Positions 1 through 7,287 of a DNA stretch of 9,881 bases are shown here, piece by piece. Each line of letters starts with the position of its first letter. The first letter of the stretch is position 1. This DNA comes from an uncultured Syntrophomonadaceae bacterium (lineage in GTDB: Bacteria > Bacillota > Syntrophomonadia > Syntrophomonadales > Syntrophomonadaceae). The stretch lies in assembly GCA_944391275.1 (NCBI GenBank), contig CALXSZ010000138.1, forward strand, positions 1-9,881. The letters run 5' to 3'. The notes beneath the pieces were generated by a model. That model did no database searches, had not been told where the DNA came from, and saw only the letters and a list, made by a program, of their open reading frames with translations. The position numbers and the translations under genes are program-made.

Positions 1-880
1 CATAGTCCCCGACCGTTGTTCCGCTTTTTAAGCCGGTGCGGATATACCCGGAAGTGTTCCCCGTTCCCCCGTTGGATATAGGAAGCGTTCCGGTGACCCC
101 GGGGGTAATGTTGGCGGACCCGTCGAAGGACGCGGTGGAGGTTGACGCCAAGTTGGTCCGGATGGTCCGGGCCGTAGCTAACTTCGTTGCTGCGGCGGCA
201 GTGCCAGCGGTGGGCAGCGCCCCGATATCGGCGGGGGCAACTTGCTCTGAAATGATGTCTTTTGCGTTGGCTTCGGTTAAAACGTTGTAGTAGGTGGAAG
301 CCCCGTTCACACGGTCTGACAACCTAAGTGCCTGCGCAACATCGGGAGTTTTTACGGCGTCGGCTACAAATAGTCCCCGGAAATTTTGCGTCGAACCTAC
401 TTGGCTATATGCGATCATTTGCATTTCGCGGGTTCCATGTGCGATGCTTCCGCGCGAGTTTGTCTCAGCATTCGTGGTATCGGTCATATACAGATGTGGA
501 TTATTCATCTTTAAACTTAAATCCCCGGTCATGGTTCCGCCGGTTGTGGCTAATGCACCGATGTTGGCGGGGGTTATCCCTAAATTGGTCCGTGCGTCTG
601 TGGCGGTAGTCGCGCCGGTGCCGCCGTTGGATATGGGCACAACACTGTTCCCTTTGAATAAATCCGCGTCCAGTCCACTACCGGCTCCATCTACGGTTTT
701 TAGTTTTGTCAAAATATCTTCTGCGGTATAACTGGAAGCCGGCAGCGCTTCTCCGGCATTGTCCGCCACCGTCTTTAGAGCTGCATCTAAGGTATCCATG
801 TTATCGTTTAGGTCTTGCACATTCACAAAATCCGTAGCAGACGGTTTAATTAAATGATAATGGGTAGTTTGATCGGCCAA
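1..880 (-). CDS. Phage tail fibre protein, N-terminal 293 residues (runs off the left edge)
   Basis: Receptor-binding tail fibre attached to the baseplate. The reading frame is open from a TTG at 880-878 to the window edge. That TTG abuts the TAA stop of the YmfQ-type gene, and a GAGGAGG site lies 8 bases upstream. Residues 1-40 (MADQTTHYHLIKP, then TDFVNVQDLNDNMDTLD) match the usual N-terminus of Firmicutes prophage fibres, which is thought to bind the baseplate. The rest has low-complexity fibre linkers: an ISNGGTG motif at about 83-89 and again at 268-274, the spacer PA(N/D)IGAL at 104-110 and 216-222, GGTMTGDL at 114-121, and KLATARTIRTNL at 233-244. These are typical of trimeric fibre shafts. 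No receptor-binding tip or chaperone domain is visible because the C-terminus is missing. The family is clear; the host receptor cannot be predicted. Confidence 0.88.
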   Translation of the reverse strand, partial: MADQTTHYHLIKPSATDFVNVQDLNDNMDTLDAALKTVADNAGEALPASSYTAEDILTKLKTVDGAGSGLDADLFKGNSVVPISNGGTGATTATDARTNLGITPANIGALATTGGTMTGDLSLKMNNPHLYMTDTTNAETNSRGSIAHGTREMQMIAYSQVGSTQNFRGLFVADAVKTPDVAQALRLSDRVNGASTYYNVLTEANAKDIISEQVAPADIGALPTAGTAAAATKLATARTIRTNLASTSTASFDGSANITPGVTGTLPISNGGTGNTSGYIRTGLKSGTTVGDY

Positions 881-1426
881 TTATAATGCCTCCTCTCTCA
901 ATTGCTGCCAGGTATAGCTTGACGCCTGTTGCCAGGTCCATTGCGCATAATCCTGCCACTGATTGTATCTTAATAAGACTTCTAAAATCATATTGGCTGG
1001 TATCATACGTTCAATCATTTCTTGTACTTCACTAAATAATTTTTTTACGGTCAATTGCAACAAAACCTTCATTCGATATTCCTCCGGATACAAAGTAACG
1101 CTATAATTCCCCGCTCCGCATAACGTATCTAAGGATTGTTCAAGCATTCGATAGGTATAGGGCAGATTCTCATTGATGCGCGCTTTGATACGAAATCGCC
1201 GTACTTCCAGGTTATCGCTTCCCTTGGGAACAATTCGCATCATTTCTTCCCAACGCCGGCATCCCTCTTCTGTCAACGTATCCATCCATTGATCCTGCCA
1301 GAGAAATTCAAGATCTCCCCATACATTTTCCATCTCCGAATTTTCCACAGCGGCTAACGTTTGGAACTCCCTGGTACCTTTAACGACTTGCGGCTGATAT
1401 TTTTCTAACGTAACCGTTTTAGCCAT
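881..1426 (-). CDS. YmfQ/DUF2313 (XkdU-like) baseplate protein
   Basis: 181-residue member of the YmfQ/DUF2313 family, which follows baseplate J in PBSX-, Mu- and P2-like contractile tails. It is thought to form part of the wedge that joins the J-like protein to the fibre. Supporting signatures are a helical N-terminal part with EFQTL and a paired-Trp stretch at 36-47, a basic RRFRIKARI core at about 76-84, and a Trp-rich C-terminus at 157-174 (QWQDYAQW, TWQQ). I chose the ATG at 1426-1424: AGGTG lies 6 bases upstream, and this start overlaps the preceding stop by 8 bases. A longer in-frame ATG at 1450 has no comparable ribosome site. The gene lies between the J-like gene and the fibre, as expected for the family. 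Assignment rests on position and sequence character, without a database match. Confidence 0.85.
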   Translation of the reverse strand: MAKTVTLEKYQPQVVKGTREFQTLAAVENSEMENVWGDLEFLWQDQWMDTLTEEGCRRWEEMMRIVPKGSDNLEVRRFRIKARINENLPYTYRMLEQSLDTLCGAGNYSVTLYPEEYRMKVLLQLTVKKLFSEVQEMIERMIPANMILEVLLRYNQWQDYAQWTWQQASSYTWQQLREEAL

Positions 1427-2480
1427 TAATTTCACCTCGCTTCGCCACACAGTCCTCTCCTAAAATTAAATTGGAAGCTTGCCCATTTAACGTCGTATTC
1501 TCAATATCCACAATTCCGCTGATTTCCAACAAACGACTCTCTAGCTGACTGATTCGCACAATTAAATGATCCGTATTCGCCCAATTTTGATTCAATTCGT
1601 TAAAATATTGATCAATCGCTTCCTCAACATATGTTTCCACATCCGCCCAAGTCCAGCCGGTCTCATACGTTATGGAAAAAGCAATCGCAATAACGGTTTC
1701 TTGCACCCCGACAACCGTTACCACATGCCCAATCGGGGCCAATCCTAAACCTTTGCCCTGGTTCTGCGTCGGGTCCATCGCCTCCTGCACCTGATCTAGC
1801 AAAGTATCCGAAGGCGCCTCATAGTTGGCGTCTACAATGACTAATTTCACCGTCCCTCCGCCATTCCAAACCGGATAGACCTTCACGCCGCCCACCCCGG
1901 AAAGCGCCTGGACATGATTTTTATAATCTACCACATTTCCCCCAAAAGCCTGGGAGTTTAATGATTCAAAATAACGACTGCGAAACGTCTCTGTATCCTC
2001 TTCATCCTCTCCCGGAACGAGGATTTCCGTTACCTCAGCCGTTTGTAATCCCTCCACTACGTCAACCGGAACCAGCCGTCCAATGAAACGGTTGGGATCG
2101 CTTCCAGCGGTTTCACACGTTAATTGATAACTATGATCACTGTCCGAAATTAACGCCGTAACCGTATAGAAATACGTCTCCAAAGCAAAACGACTGCCAA
2201 TTGGAACCGCACAATTAAAGATTCCTTTGACAATCGCACACGTAGCCGGATAAGGCGTTATGCCTCTTTCTTCCGCCCGCAGCATTAAATAGGCCCGACT
2301 AGCTGTATCCGCAAATGTCTCGTTTAAAACAACATCCAATTCAATATACATCTGCGCCAACTCCGCCGCTGCCGGAGCCAAAGCATCATAAAGAATACTG
2401 CCTTCCCGTTTATCGATTCCTGTGGGCGTTGCTGCCAACATCCGTTCTAAAATTTTTTCATACGTCATCGACTCATACAA
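1419..2480 (-). CDS. Baseplate J-like protein (XkdT-like)
   Basis: 353-residue wedge protein of the Baseplate_J family, equivalent to P2 gpJ and PBSX XkdT. It links the central hub to the sheath and carries the fibre-bearing proteins. The N-terminal signature TGIDKREGSILYDALAPAAA at 20-39 is characteristic, followed by an acidic EDEEDTETFRSRY segment at 158-170 and the family's GGNVVDYKNHV at 180-190. The length is usual for the family. I take the TTG at 2480-2478 as the start: it abuts the previous gene's TAA, with GAGGTGA 8 bases upstream. The next ATG, four codons later, is too far from that site. The 3' end overlaps the YmfQ-type gene by 8 bases. Confidence 0.93.
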   Translation of the reverse strand: MYESMTYEKILERMLAATPTGIDKREGSILYDALAPAAAELAQMYIELDVVLNETFADTASRAYLMLRAEERGITPYPATCAIVKGIFNCAVPIGSRFALETYFYTVTALISDSDHSYQLTCETAGSDPNRFIGRLVPVDVVEGLQTAEVTEILVPGEDEEDTETFRSRYFESLNSQAFGGNVVDYKNHVQALSGVGGVKVYPVWNGGGTVKLVIVDANYEAPSDTLLDQVQEAMDPTQNQGKGLGLAPIGHVVTVVGVQETVIAIAFSITYETGWTWADVETYVEEAIDQYFNELNQNWANTDHLIVRISQLESRLLEISGIVDIENTTLNGQASNLILGEDCVAKRGEING

Positions 2481-2879
2481 TTATATTCTCACCTCTTTTT
2501 CAACCGTAAAGTTTCCTTCTGTGGTTTCAACGGTAAAATAAACCATTAAACTTTCACGATTCCGTTCATAAGAAAAGTCTTTGACCGCTTTTACGCGATC
2601 ATCACACAGCAAAGCCTCCCGGATGCGCGCCTCCACACGGGCGCAAACCACCGCGATAGGCTGTCCAATGAGATTTTTCAACTCTACGCCATACCGGAAA
2701 CTATAAATCAGCTCATCGTACCGTTCGGTCTGAAGAATCTTATAAACCGCTTGCTGCATGGCGGTTAACCCATCGGTTTTCCCTACAATGCGGTTGTTTT
2801 CAACGTCCAAATAATACGTCTTGCTGGGATAGTTGGTTAGGGTCAGCACCTTTTCAAATTCGCTGGTTTGAGGAATCAT
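2481..2879 (-). CDS. DUF2634 (XkdS-like) baseplate protein, gp25-like
   Basis: 132-residue protein of the DUF2634/XkdS type, related to the T4 gp25 and gpW group. In contractile tails gp25-like proteins sit in the wedge and serve as the platform from which sheath assembly starts. Visible features are SKTYYLDVENNRIVGKTDG at about 19-37, a helical AMQQAVYKILQTERYD at 40-55, and RYGVELKNLIGQP at 62-74, followed by a helix running through REALL to VKAVKDF. The C-terminal part is a beta-rich TVETTEGNFTVEKEV. The ATG overlaps the upstream TGA as ATGA, so translation is probably coupled. The TAA is followed directly by the TTG of the J-like gene. Confidence 0.85.
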   Translation of the reverse strand: MIPQTSEFEKVLTLTNYPSKTYYLDVENNRIVGKTDGLTAMQQAVYKILQTERYDELIYSFRYGVELKNLIGQPIAVVCARVEARIREALLCDDRVKAVKDFSYERNRESLMVYFTVETTEGNFTVEKEVRI

Positions 2880-3286
2880 TGGGCGCTCACCACCCGATCC
2901 AACACAATGAAACGCTGTCCACTCTGTTTACGCAGCAAAATAACCTTGTCTCCGACTTTCAATCCGTTATAAAGCGTCACCTTATGCCGGATCGGGCGTT
3001 TAAAACTGATTTTCTCCTCTTGACTTTCGGTTATCTCATCCATGTCCCATGTCGTAAAAACTTGTTTTACTTGGGAATCATCAAAACTCAGCTCCGTCTG
3101 GTAATCCGTCAAATGCTCGCCCAAAATCAATTCATCGGCCTCCAACACCATTCCCATTTCCACAAAAATGGATAACGGCGCAACACTCTGTACCGTTCCG
3201 AAAAGCACGTCGCACGGTTTTCTTTGTTCCACCGCATCGATCGCCGCCCGTTTAATAATTTGTACTAAATCCGTATAATCCGACAA
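2876..3286 (-). CDS. DUF2577 (XkdR-like) baseplate protein
   Basis: 136-residue DUF2577-type protein, the PBSX XkdR equivalent, found between the hub (XkdQ) and the gp25-like protein. It is generally regarded as a central baseplate component and may have an OB-like fold, but its exact role is not established. Typical features are PCDVLFGTVQSVAPLSIFVE near 24-43 and a C-terminal barrel-like stretch with GLKVGDKVILLRKQSGQRFI at 109-128. The start chosen is the TTG at 3286-3284, which has AGGAGG at 3299-3294, 7 bases away. The longer frame from an ATG at 3343 adds 19 mostly basic residues, has no ribosome site, and begins in sequence unlike the family. It overlaps the next gene as ATGA. Confidence 0.84.
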   Translation of the reverse strand: MSDYTDLVQIIKRAAIDAVEQRKPCDVLFGTVQSVAPLSIFVEMGMVLEADELILGEHLTDYQTELSFDDSQVKQVFTTWDMDEITESQEEKISFKRPIRHKVTLYNGLKVGDKVILLRKQSGQRFIVLDRVVSAQ

Positions 3287-3293
3287 AATTGTT

Positions 3294-3312
3294 CCTCCTT
3301 TCCCTCGGGGAA
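3294..3312 (-). promoter_or_regulatory. Ribosome binding site with adjacent small hairpin, decides the XkdR-like start
   Basis: AGGAGG at 3299-3294 is the best ribosome site near this gene and sets the TTG start at 3286. Directly upstream, 3312-3300 forms a five-base-pair TTCCC/GGGAA stem with a three-base loop, ending at the edge of the purine run. The hairpin is short and may be chance; it could affect access to the site. Confidence 0.5.
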
Positions 3313-3366
3313 TCCTGTTTTTCCGCGTTTGTTTCTCCCTCATTCAACCCATTCAATCCATTGGCG

Positions 3367-4323
3367 TTAAACAAAAATTCCGCCGTATAATGTTAAATCC
3401 ATCGCATGGCGTCCATTTTCGAAAGTGTGCGTCACCTGCTCCACCAACAAATATGTGCTTGCATCCACATCCCCTAAAACAAGCTGTACCGGGACCAAAC
3501 ATCCCGCACGCACCCGTACATCGCCAAACGCCCCCGATACGCTGAGTTTTCGCCGTTTTGAATTATAGAGCGCCAGGTACCCTTCCGCTTTGTTCTTCAA
3601 TAGCTCTGGCGCATCTACCGCATCATACATCTGTAAAAGCCCCCAACGCGCCACATTTCCCTCATCACGCGCCAAATATTCCTGTAAATTTCCGGTTTGA
3701 TCATTTTCATAATATAAACGAATACTGTTATACGTTTCTCCATCAATCGAACTCTCGTAACTGAAGTCTTCGGCGGTGCTGTCGCAAATCAAACAATCCA
3801 ATTGCATATCCTGAGCTTTTTTTAATGTCAACTTCCCAAAGTCGTCATAGAGTACATAAAGCGTCCGATTGATCTGCTGGGTCTCCTCTAAGGCGTTACC
3901 AATCATATCAAACAGCGTAACCTTATCTTCCCTACGCGACAAAGCCACCCCCGTTTCCTCAATTTCCCCGCACTCTAGCCCATATTCATCCGCCAGGCGG
4001 CGGAGGATTTGCCCAATTGTTTGATTGGTATACTTTAAACTCCCCTTATTTTTCAAATAACGCAGTTGGTCATAGCACGTCACTTCAATCCGTTGATTCT
4101 TATCCCGTTTCTTCGTAAAAACATACCCATAAAAAAAAGGAACTCCGTCGACAAACAGTCGCACGACGTTCCCTTCTTGAAAATTGATTTTCCCATCATT
4201 TACAACGGAAAAAGAAAGTTTTCCCGGACTCCCCTCTCGTTCCCATTCTACCGAAAGGCTTCCCTCCAAGAGCGGAACATAGATCGTCCCTTCATTTTCA
4301 ATACTTAATTGAAGATCAAGCAA
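3367..4323 (-). CDS. XkdQ-like baseplate hub protein (gpD/gp27-like)
   Basis: 318-residue protein matching the XkdQ-like tail hub, related to P2 gpD and T4 gp27. It forms the trimeric ring connecting tail tube and spike. The N-terminus has beta-rich GSLSVEWEREGSPGKLSFSV at about 21-40, followed by GNVVRLFVDGVPFFYGYVF, a typical hub barrel. Then come the EVTCYDQLRYLKNKGSL motif and the helical TIGQILRRLADEYGL. The C-terminal part includes YNSIRLYYEN and ends near FENGRHAMDLTLYGG. Length and order fit. The frame has a TTG at 4329 and another at 4323. I prefer 4323, which leaves 6 bases after AGGTGA; from 4329 that site would touch the start. It overlaps the LysM gene by 8 bases. Confidence 0.87.
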   Translation of the reverse strand: MLDLQLSIENEGTIYVPLLEGSLSVEWEREGSPGKLSFSVVNDGKINFQEGNVVRLFVDGVPFFYGYVFTKKRDKNQRIEVTCYDQLRYLKNKGSLKYTNQTIGQILRRLADEYGLECGEIEETGVALSRREDKVTLFDMIGNALEETQQINRTLYVLYDDFGKLTLKKAQDMQLDCLICDSTAEDFSYESSIDGETYNSIRLYYENDQTGNLQEYLARDEGNVARWGLLQMYDAVDAPELLKNKAEGYLALYNSKRRKLSVSGAFGDVRVRAGCLVPVQLVLGDVDASTYLLVEQVTHTFENGRHAMDLTLYGGIFV

Positions 4324-5005
4324 GGACAATCACCTGCCCCGCATAAATCACATTGGGATTGCTGATCCCATTCTGATTCGCCACCTCCCAACATTTGGAC
4401 CCATCTCCATATTTTTTTTGACAAATCTCCCACAAACTATCCCCCGCCTGAACCGTATACGATACGGGATTCTCCTCCGAAGGAATCACCTGGTCCTCTC
4501 CAGGCGGACGCTCTGAGACAGCCTGCCCGGTTCCGTCCGCTCCTACAGCATACCGCAACGAACCGTATTCCTGATATTGTTTTACTTGGATATCGACTAC
4601 GACATCCATTCCCTCTTCCGCATCTTCCTGAACCTTATAATCCTCCAATGTGACCCGCTCCAGCACATTATCATAGATGCTTCCCGGACGAATCACCATA
4701 AATTCCACCGGCTCTCGCGCTTCCATGATCATCTTTAACCGTTGCAAATAATAGGCCTCCGGCAAAAACGTTCCGTTCGGATAATGGGCAAATGGATAAG
4801 GCTGGTGCGGCAAAAGCACCTGAAAAGAAAAATCCGTCAGTTTCAGCGGCTGAATCACATTAATTTCCCCTTGATGAATGAGCGAAACCGTCTCATTTTC
4901 TCCATGATATTGCCACTCAATCTTAGACGGAGCCACCGGAAACATCATCCCATCCAAATACACCTGATACATTTTTGACCCGTATCCCGAATCCAAATCG
5001 GTCAT
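4316..5005 (-). CDS. LysM-containing tail/baseplate protein (XkdP-like)
   Basis: 229-residue XkdP-like protein. The N-terminal domain (about 12-150) begins YQVYLDGMMFPVAPSKIEW, the usual opening of this family. A polar, Pro/Glu-rich linker follows (about 155-180), then a single C-terminal LysM domain at 182-228 (SYTVQAGDSLWEICQKKYGD, later ISNPNVIYAGQVI). LysM folds bind N-acetylglucosamine polymers such as peptidoglycan. In tails they are proposed to sit at the hub near the tape-measure tip, where they could meet the cell wall or serve as a structural module. The ATG at 5005 has GGA 9-10 bases upstream, a modest site. The alternative ATG at residue 12 matches where many homologues begin, so the true start may be 33 bases later. 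It lies 28 bases after TMP1, consistent with one operon. Confidence 0.88.
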   Translation of the reverse strand: MTDLDSGYGSKMYQVYLDGMMFPVAPSKIEWQYHGENETVSLIHQGEINVIQPLKLTDFSFQVLLPHQPYPFAHYPNGTFLPEAYYLQRLKMIMEAREPVEFMVIRPGSIYDNVLERVTLEDYKVQEDAEEGMDVVVDIQVKQYQEYGSLRYAVGADGTGQAVSERPPGEDQVIPSEENPVSYTVQAGDSLWEICQKKYGDGSKCWEVANQNGISNPNVIYAGQVIVLA

Positions 5006-5033
5006 TTTTTCACGTCCTTTCCCAAGATTTTTG

Positions 5034-6812
5034 TTACGCCAGGCGTTCCTGCGACGTATAAATCGCTTCGCTTAAGCCTTCCGTCAGACGCACAATTAAG
5101 CCGTCCGCATCCCGGCGATCCTGGATCTGGTTATTATTCACCATTTCTACCCGGATCTCATTATACGTAACCGATCCTGCATCCGGTCCCACTGCGCCGA
5201 TCATTAACGAACGATCCTCCTGACTCAATTCCAACCCGCCATAATCGCCGCCGTAGCTGCCGTATCCGCCGCCGCCCCCAAAATTTTCGCCAAGGCTTCC
5301 TGCCAAATTTTCGCCGTAACCCGTCTCGCCAAACATCTTCGACAAATCGTTTTCTGCGCCAAACCCACCGGCTAGTCCTTCACCAAACCCATACCCAGCG
5401 CTGGCCGCATCGCCGTAATCCAATCGGAAATCAATCTCCTTGGCTCCGCGATCCAGCGTAACCGCGTCCTCATTTTTCCCCCAATTCAGAACTTTATCCT
5501 GTAACTCCGAAAGCTCACCGGTCCAGTCCGTCCCAAAGATAGCGTCAATAATCTTCGTAACCACTTTGCCCAAATCCAAGAACATCGAAATAATATTCCC
5601 AATCAAGTTGGCGACCGCGCCGCCCAGGCCATCGAAGCCGCCGTTGACCACATTCAAAATCCATTCAATAATGCCAATAAACGGCGATATGAACAGATAA
5701 ACGATTTGCAGGATGCCATTAATGACCCCGACGGCCGTATTGATAATCGCCGCGCCGACCACCGCAATCGCCCCAAAAATCAATCCGGTGGCCGAGAGGC
5801 TGGTACCCGCGAATTGGTTAATCGCCCCAATTACGATATAGAAGGCCCCGACCAGCGCGATGACCAGCCCCAGAATCCAGCTAATGGGGCACATCTTTAT
5901 AGCGGCGTTTAGCCCTTCCTGCGCGATCGTGCTGGCCACCAGCATGGCAATTTCTACTCCATTCACAACAATTTTTCTTGCCATTGCTCCAACCATTTTC
6001 AACGTGTTCAACCACCCAACTCCGGCAGTCGCATTATACGCGATTAAAGCCGCCACCGCCGTCCAAATGATGGGTTCTAAAAGGGCCCAATACTGCGCCA
6101 GAAACCCAATCAGGTTGAGCAGCGGCTGCGTCACGCGCGTCACCCGATTCACCGTTTCCGTCCAAATATCTCCCCAAGTCATAGGCATCGCCGCCATTTG
6201 CGCGTTGGTGACGTCTGCCGATTGAAACATCGCCCCTTTCACGGCGTCCCCGCTGATTCCGCCGTTGGCCGCCATTTGGTTGACCCCTGCTACATCGGTC
6301 CCTAAAACGTCGGCCAGGCTCTGTTGAAAACCCGGCATGGCGTTTTCAAGCACTTTCAGCCCCTCCGCCCCAAAAATCCCGGATTGAAATCCCTCTTGGC
6401 AAGTTTCCAAGGCTTGGTCGGTAAAAGTATCAAAGGTTCCGGCTAACTGCATCCGTTTAGTCATTTGTTCCACGAAGGCAGTTGTTTCCATGGGATTGGC
6501 AAAAGCTTGTCCCGTATTCAATTGCAGATTAATGACCATATCGGCCATATCTAAGTAATCCACCCGGCTATACTGGGAAGCATTGTAAATATTTTCTAAC
6601 GCTTGTTTTGCATTGTCCGCACTTCCACCTAATTCATCCAATTGATATTGAATTTGATTAAAGCGATCAATTGCGCCAAATCCATTTTGTATGCCTTGTA
6701 GCGCAATGCCAACAAATTGCACAGCCGCTACAGCTTTTGCAGAAAATTGGGCAAACTTATTTAATGTTTCAAACCCTTTCTTTACATTATCGCTTATGTT
6801 ATTTTCTGCCAT
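5034..6812 (-). CDS. Phage tail tape measure protein with N-terminal domain (TMP1)
   Basis: 592-residue tape measure protein, immediately before the LysM/hub genes as in xkdO-xkdP. Residues 1-215 form the usual N-terminal tape-measure region: a helical, Ala/Gln-rich start, FNQIQYQLDELGG at 51-63, NIYNASQY at 74-81, and LETCQEGFQSGIFGAEGL at 135-152. Residues about 230-415 hold long hydrophobic helices, including a CPISWILGLVIALVGAF core at 308-324. These suit a lumenal protein that may insert into the host membrane during DNA delivery. Residues 466-526 are very Gly/Tyr-rich, and the C-terminus has NEIRVEMVNNNQ at 551-562. The strong AAGGAGG site sets the ATG at 6812. It is short for a contractile phage and lacks a long central coiled coil. 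At a textbook 1.5 A per residue it would specify a tail below 100 nm (inference). Confidence 0.9.
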   Translation of the reverse strand: MAENNISDNVKKGFETLNKFAQFSAKAVAAVQFVGIALQGIQNGFGAIDRFNQIQYQLDELGGSADNAKQALENIYNASQYSRVDYLDMADMVINLQLNTGQAFANPMETTAFVEQMTKRMQLAGTFDTFTDQALETCQEGFQSGIFGAEGLKVLENAMPGFQQSLADVLGTDVAGVNQMAANGGISGDAVKGAMFQSADVTNAQMAAMPMTWGDIWTETVNRVTRVTQPLLNLIGFLAQYWALLEPIIWTAVAALIAYNATAGVGWLNTLKMVGAMARKIVVNGVEIAMLVASTIAQEGLNAAIKMCPISWILGLVIALVGAFYIVIGAINQFAGTSLSATGLIFGAIAVVGAAIINTAVGVINGILQIVYLFISPFIGIIEWILNVVNGGFDGLGGAVANLIGNIISMFLDLGKVVTKIIDAIFGTDWTGELSELQDKVLNWGKNEDAVTLDRGAKEIDFRLDYGDAASAGYGFGEGLAGGFGAENDLSKMFGETGYGENLAGSLGENFGGGGGYGSYGGDYGGLELSQEDRSLMIGAVGPDAGSVTYNEIRVEMVNNNQIQDRRDADGLIVRLTEGLSEAIYTSQERLA

Positions 6813-6835
6813 TTGTTCCCCCTCCTTTATATTAT

Positions 6836-6869
6836 TGAAAATAAAAAAAGCGCTTTATAAAGCGCTTTT
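6836..6869 (-). terminator. Intrinsic terminator between small gene A and TMP1
   Basis: On the minus strand, 6869-6859 and 6856-6846 form a perfect 11-base inverted repeat around a GCGC core (AAAAGCGCTTT paired with AAAGCGCTTTT). It is followed by a T-rich tail reaching about 6836. The stem begins only four bases after the small gene's TAA at 6874, a classic position. It ends just before the ribosome site of TMP1, so TMP1 transcription must read through it or start inside it. Confidence 0.8.
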
Positions 6870-6896
6870 CTATTTAAAAATCATTTTTTATGTCAA
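6867..6896 (-). promoter_or_regulatory. Possible promoter inside the end of small gene A, driving TMP1
   Basis: A perfect -35 hexamer TTGACA lies at 6896-6891, within the last codons of small gene A. After 18 bases comes TAGAAA (6872-6867), a four-of-six match to the -10 consensus. A start about seven bases further would fall within the terminator hairpin, so the transcript would lack one stem arm and could not fold the terminator. The -35 sequence is also coding, so this may be chance. The tandem copy has the same TTGACA but no -10-like sequence after it. Confidence 0.28.
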
Positions 6897-7203
6897 CATC
6901 CATTCGTTTTTTTAAATTGTAAAAAAGGTCACCATTAATCTGGATGACACTTCTCTTTCCATCTCGAAATTTAATCGCTACTTCGTAGGTCGAACCCGCC
7001 ATCCCTCCAAAGAAGGAAGAATAGTGATCTACTCTCTCAAGTACACGATAACTTTCTACTGTGACAGGGCAAAGCTCTATTGAATTTTTTTTCGTCCACC
7101 AAAAACCTTTTATTTGAATGCCAATATAATACAAAGGTTTAGTCTCCCCCCAAACTTCTTTGCCAAAATAATCTCCACGAACCACTTTCCCATATGAAAA
7201 CAT
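6874..7203 (-). CDS. Small protein of unknown function, tandem copy A
   Basis: 109-residue protein, function unknown. It opens KVVRGDYFGKEV, has a middle ELCPVTVESYRVLERVDHY and ends TYEVAIKFRDGKRSVIQI plus a basic helix NLKKRM. The pattern suggests a small beta-rich domain with a C-terminal helix. It resembles small uncharacterised Firmicutes proteins that I recall with a similar TVxSYEVL and FKDGKRSL pattern; this was not checked. I start at the ATG at 7203, five bases after GAGGAGGG. The ATG 15 bases upstream overlaps that ribosome site and has none of its own. It is more AT-rich by eye than the tail genes, is followed at once by a terminator, and is nearly identical to copy B except for residues about 18-43. 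It looks like an accessory moron-type gene rather than a tail core gene, but a tape-measure-associated role is possible. Confidence 0.8.
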   Translation of the reverse strand: MFSYGKVVRGDYFGKEVWGETKPLYYIGIQIKGFWWTKKNSIELCPVTVESYRVLERVDHYSSFFGGMAGSTYEVAIKFRDGKRSVIQINGDLFYNLKKRMDVDIKNDF

Positions 7204-7287
7204 TTCTTCCCTCCTCATTTTATTCTCCAGGATATGTTTTAATTTTACCCTATGTATGTTTCCTATTTTTAAAGACTCATAAACATG

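Noticed and set aside
36..731. Plus-strand open frames of 84, 145 and 93 codons over the fibre gene
   Set aside because: They are antisense shadows of the fibre gene, whose minus-strand frame has a strong ribosome site and clear fibre motifs throughout.
3287..3343. 19-residue N-terminal extension of the XkdR-like protein from an ATG at 3343
   Set aside because: No ribosome site precedes it, and the TTG at 3286 has an excellent one at the right distance.
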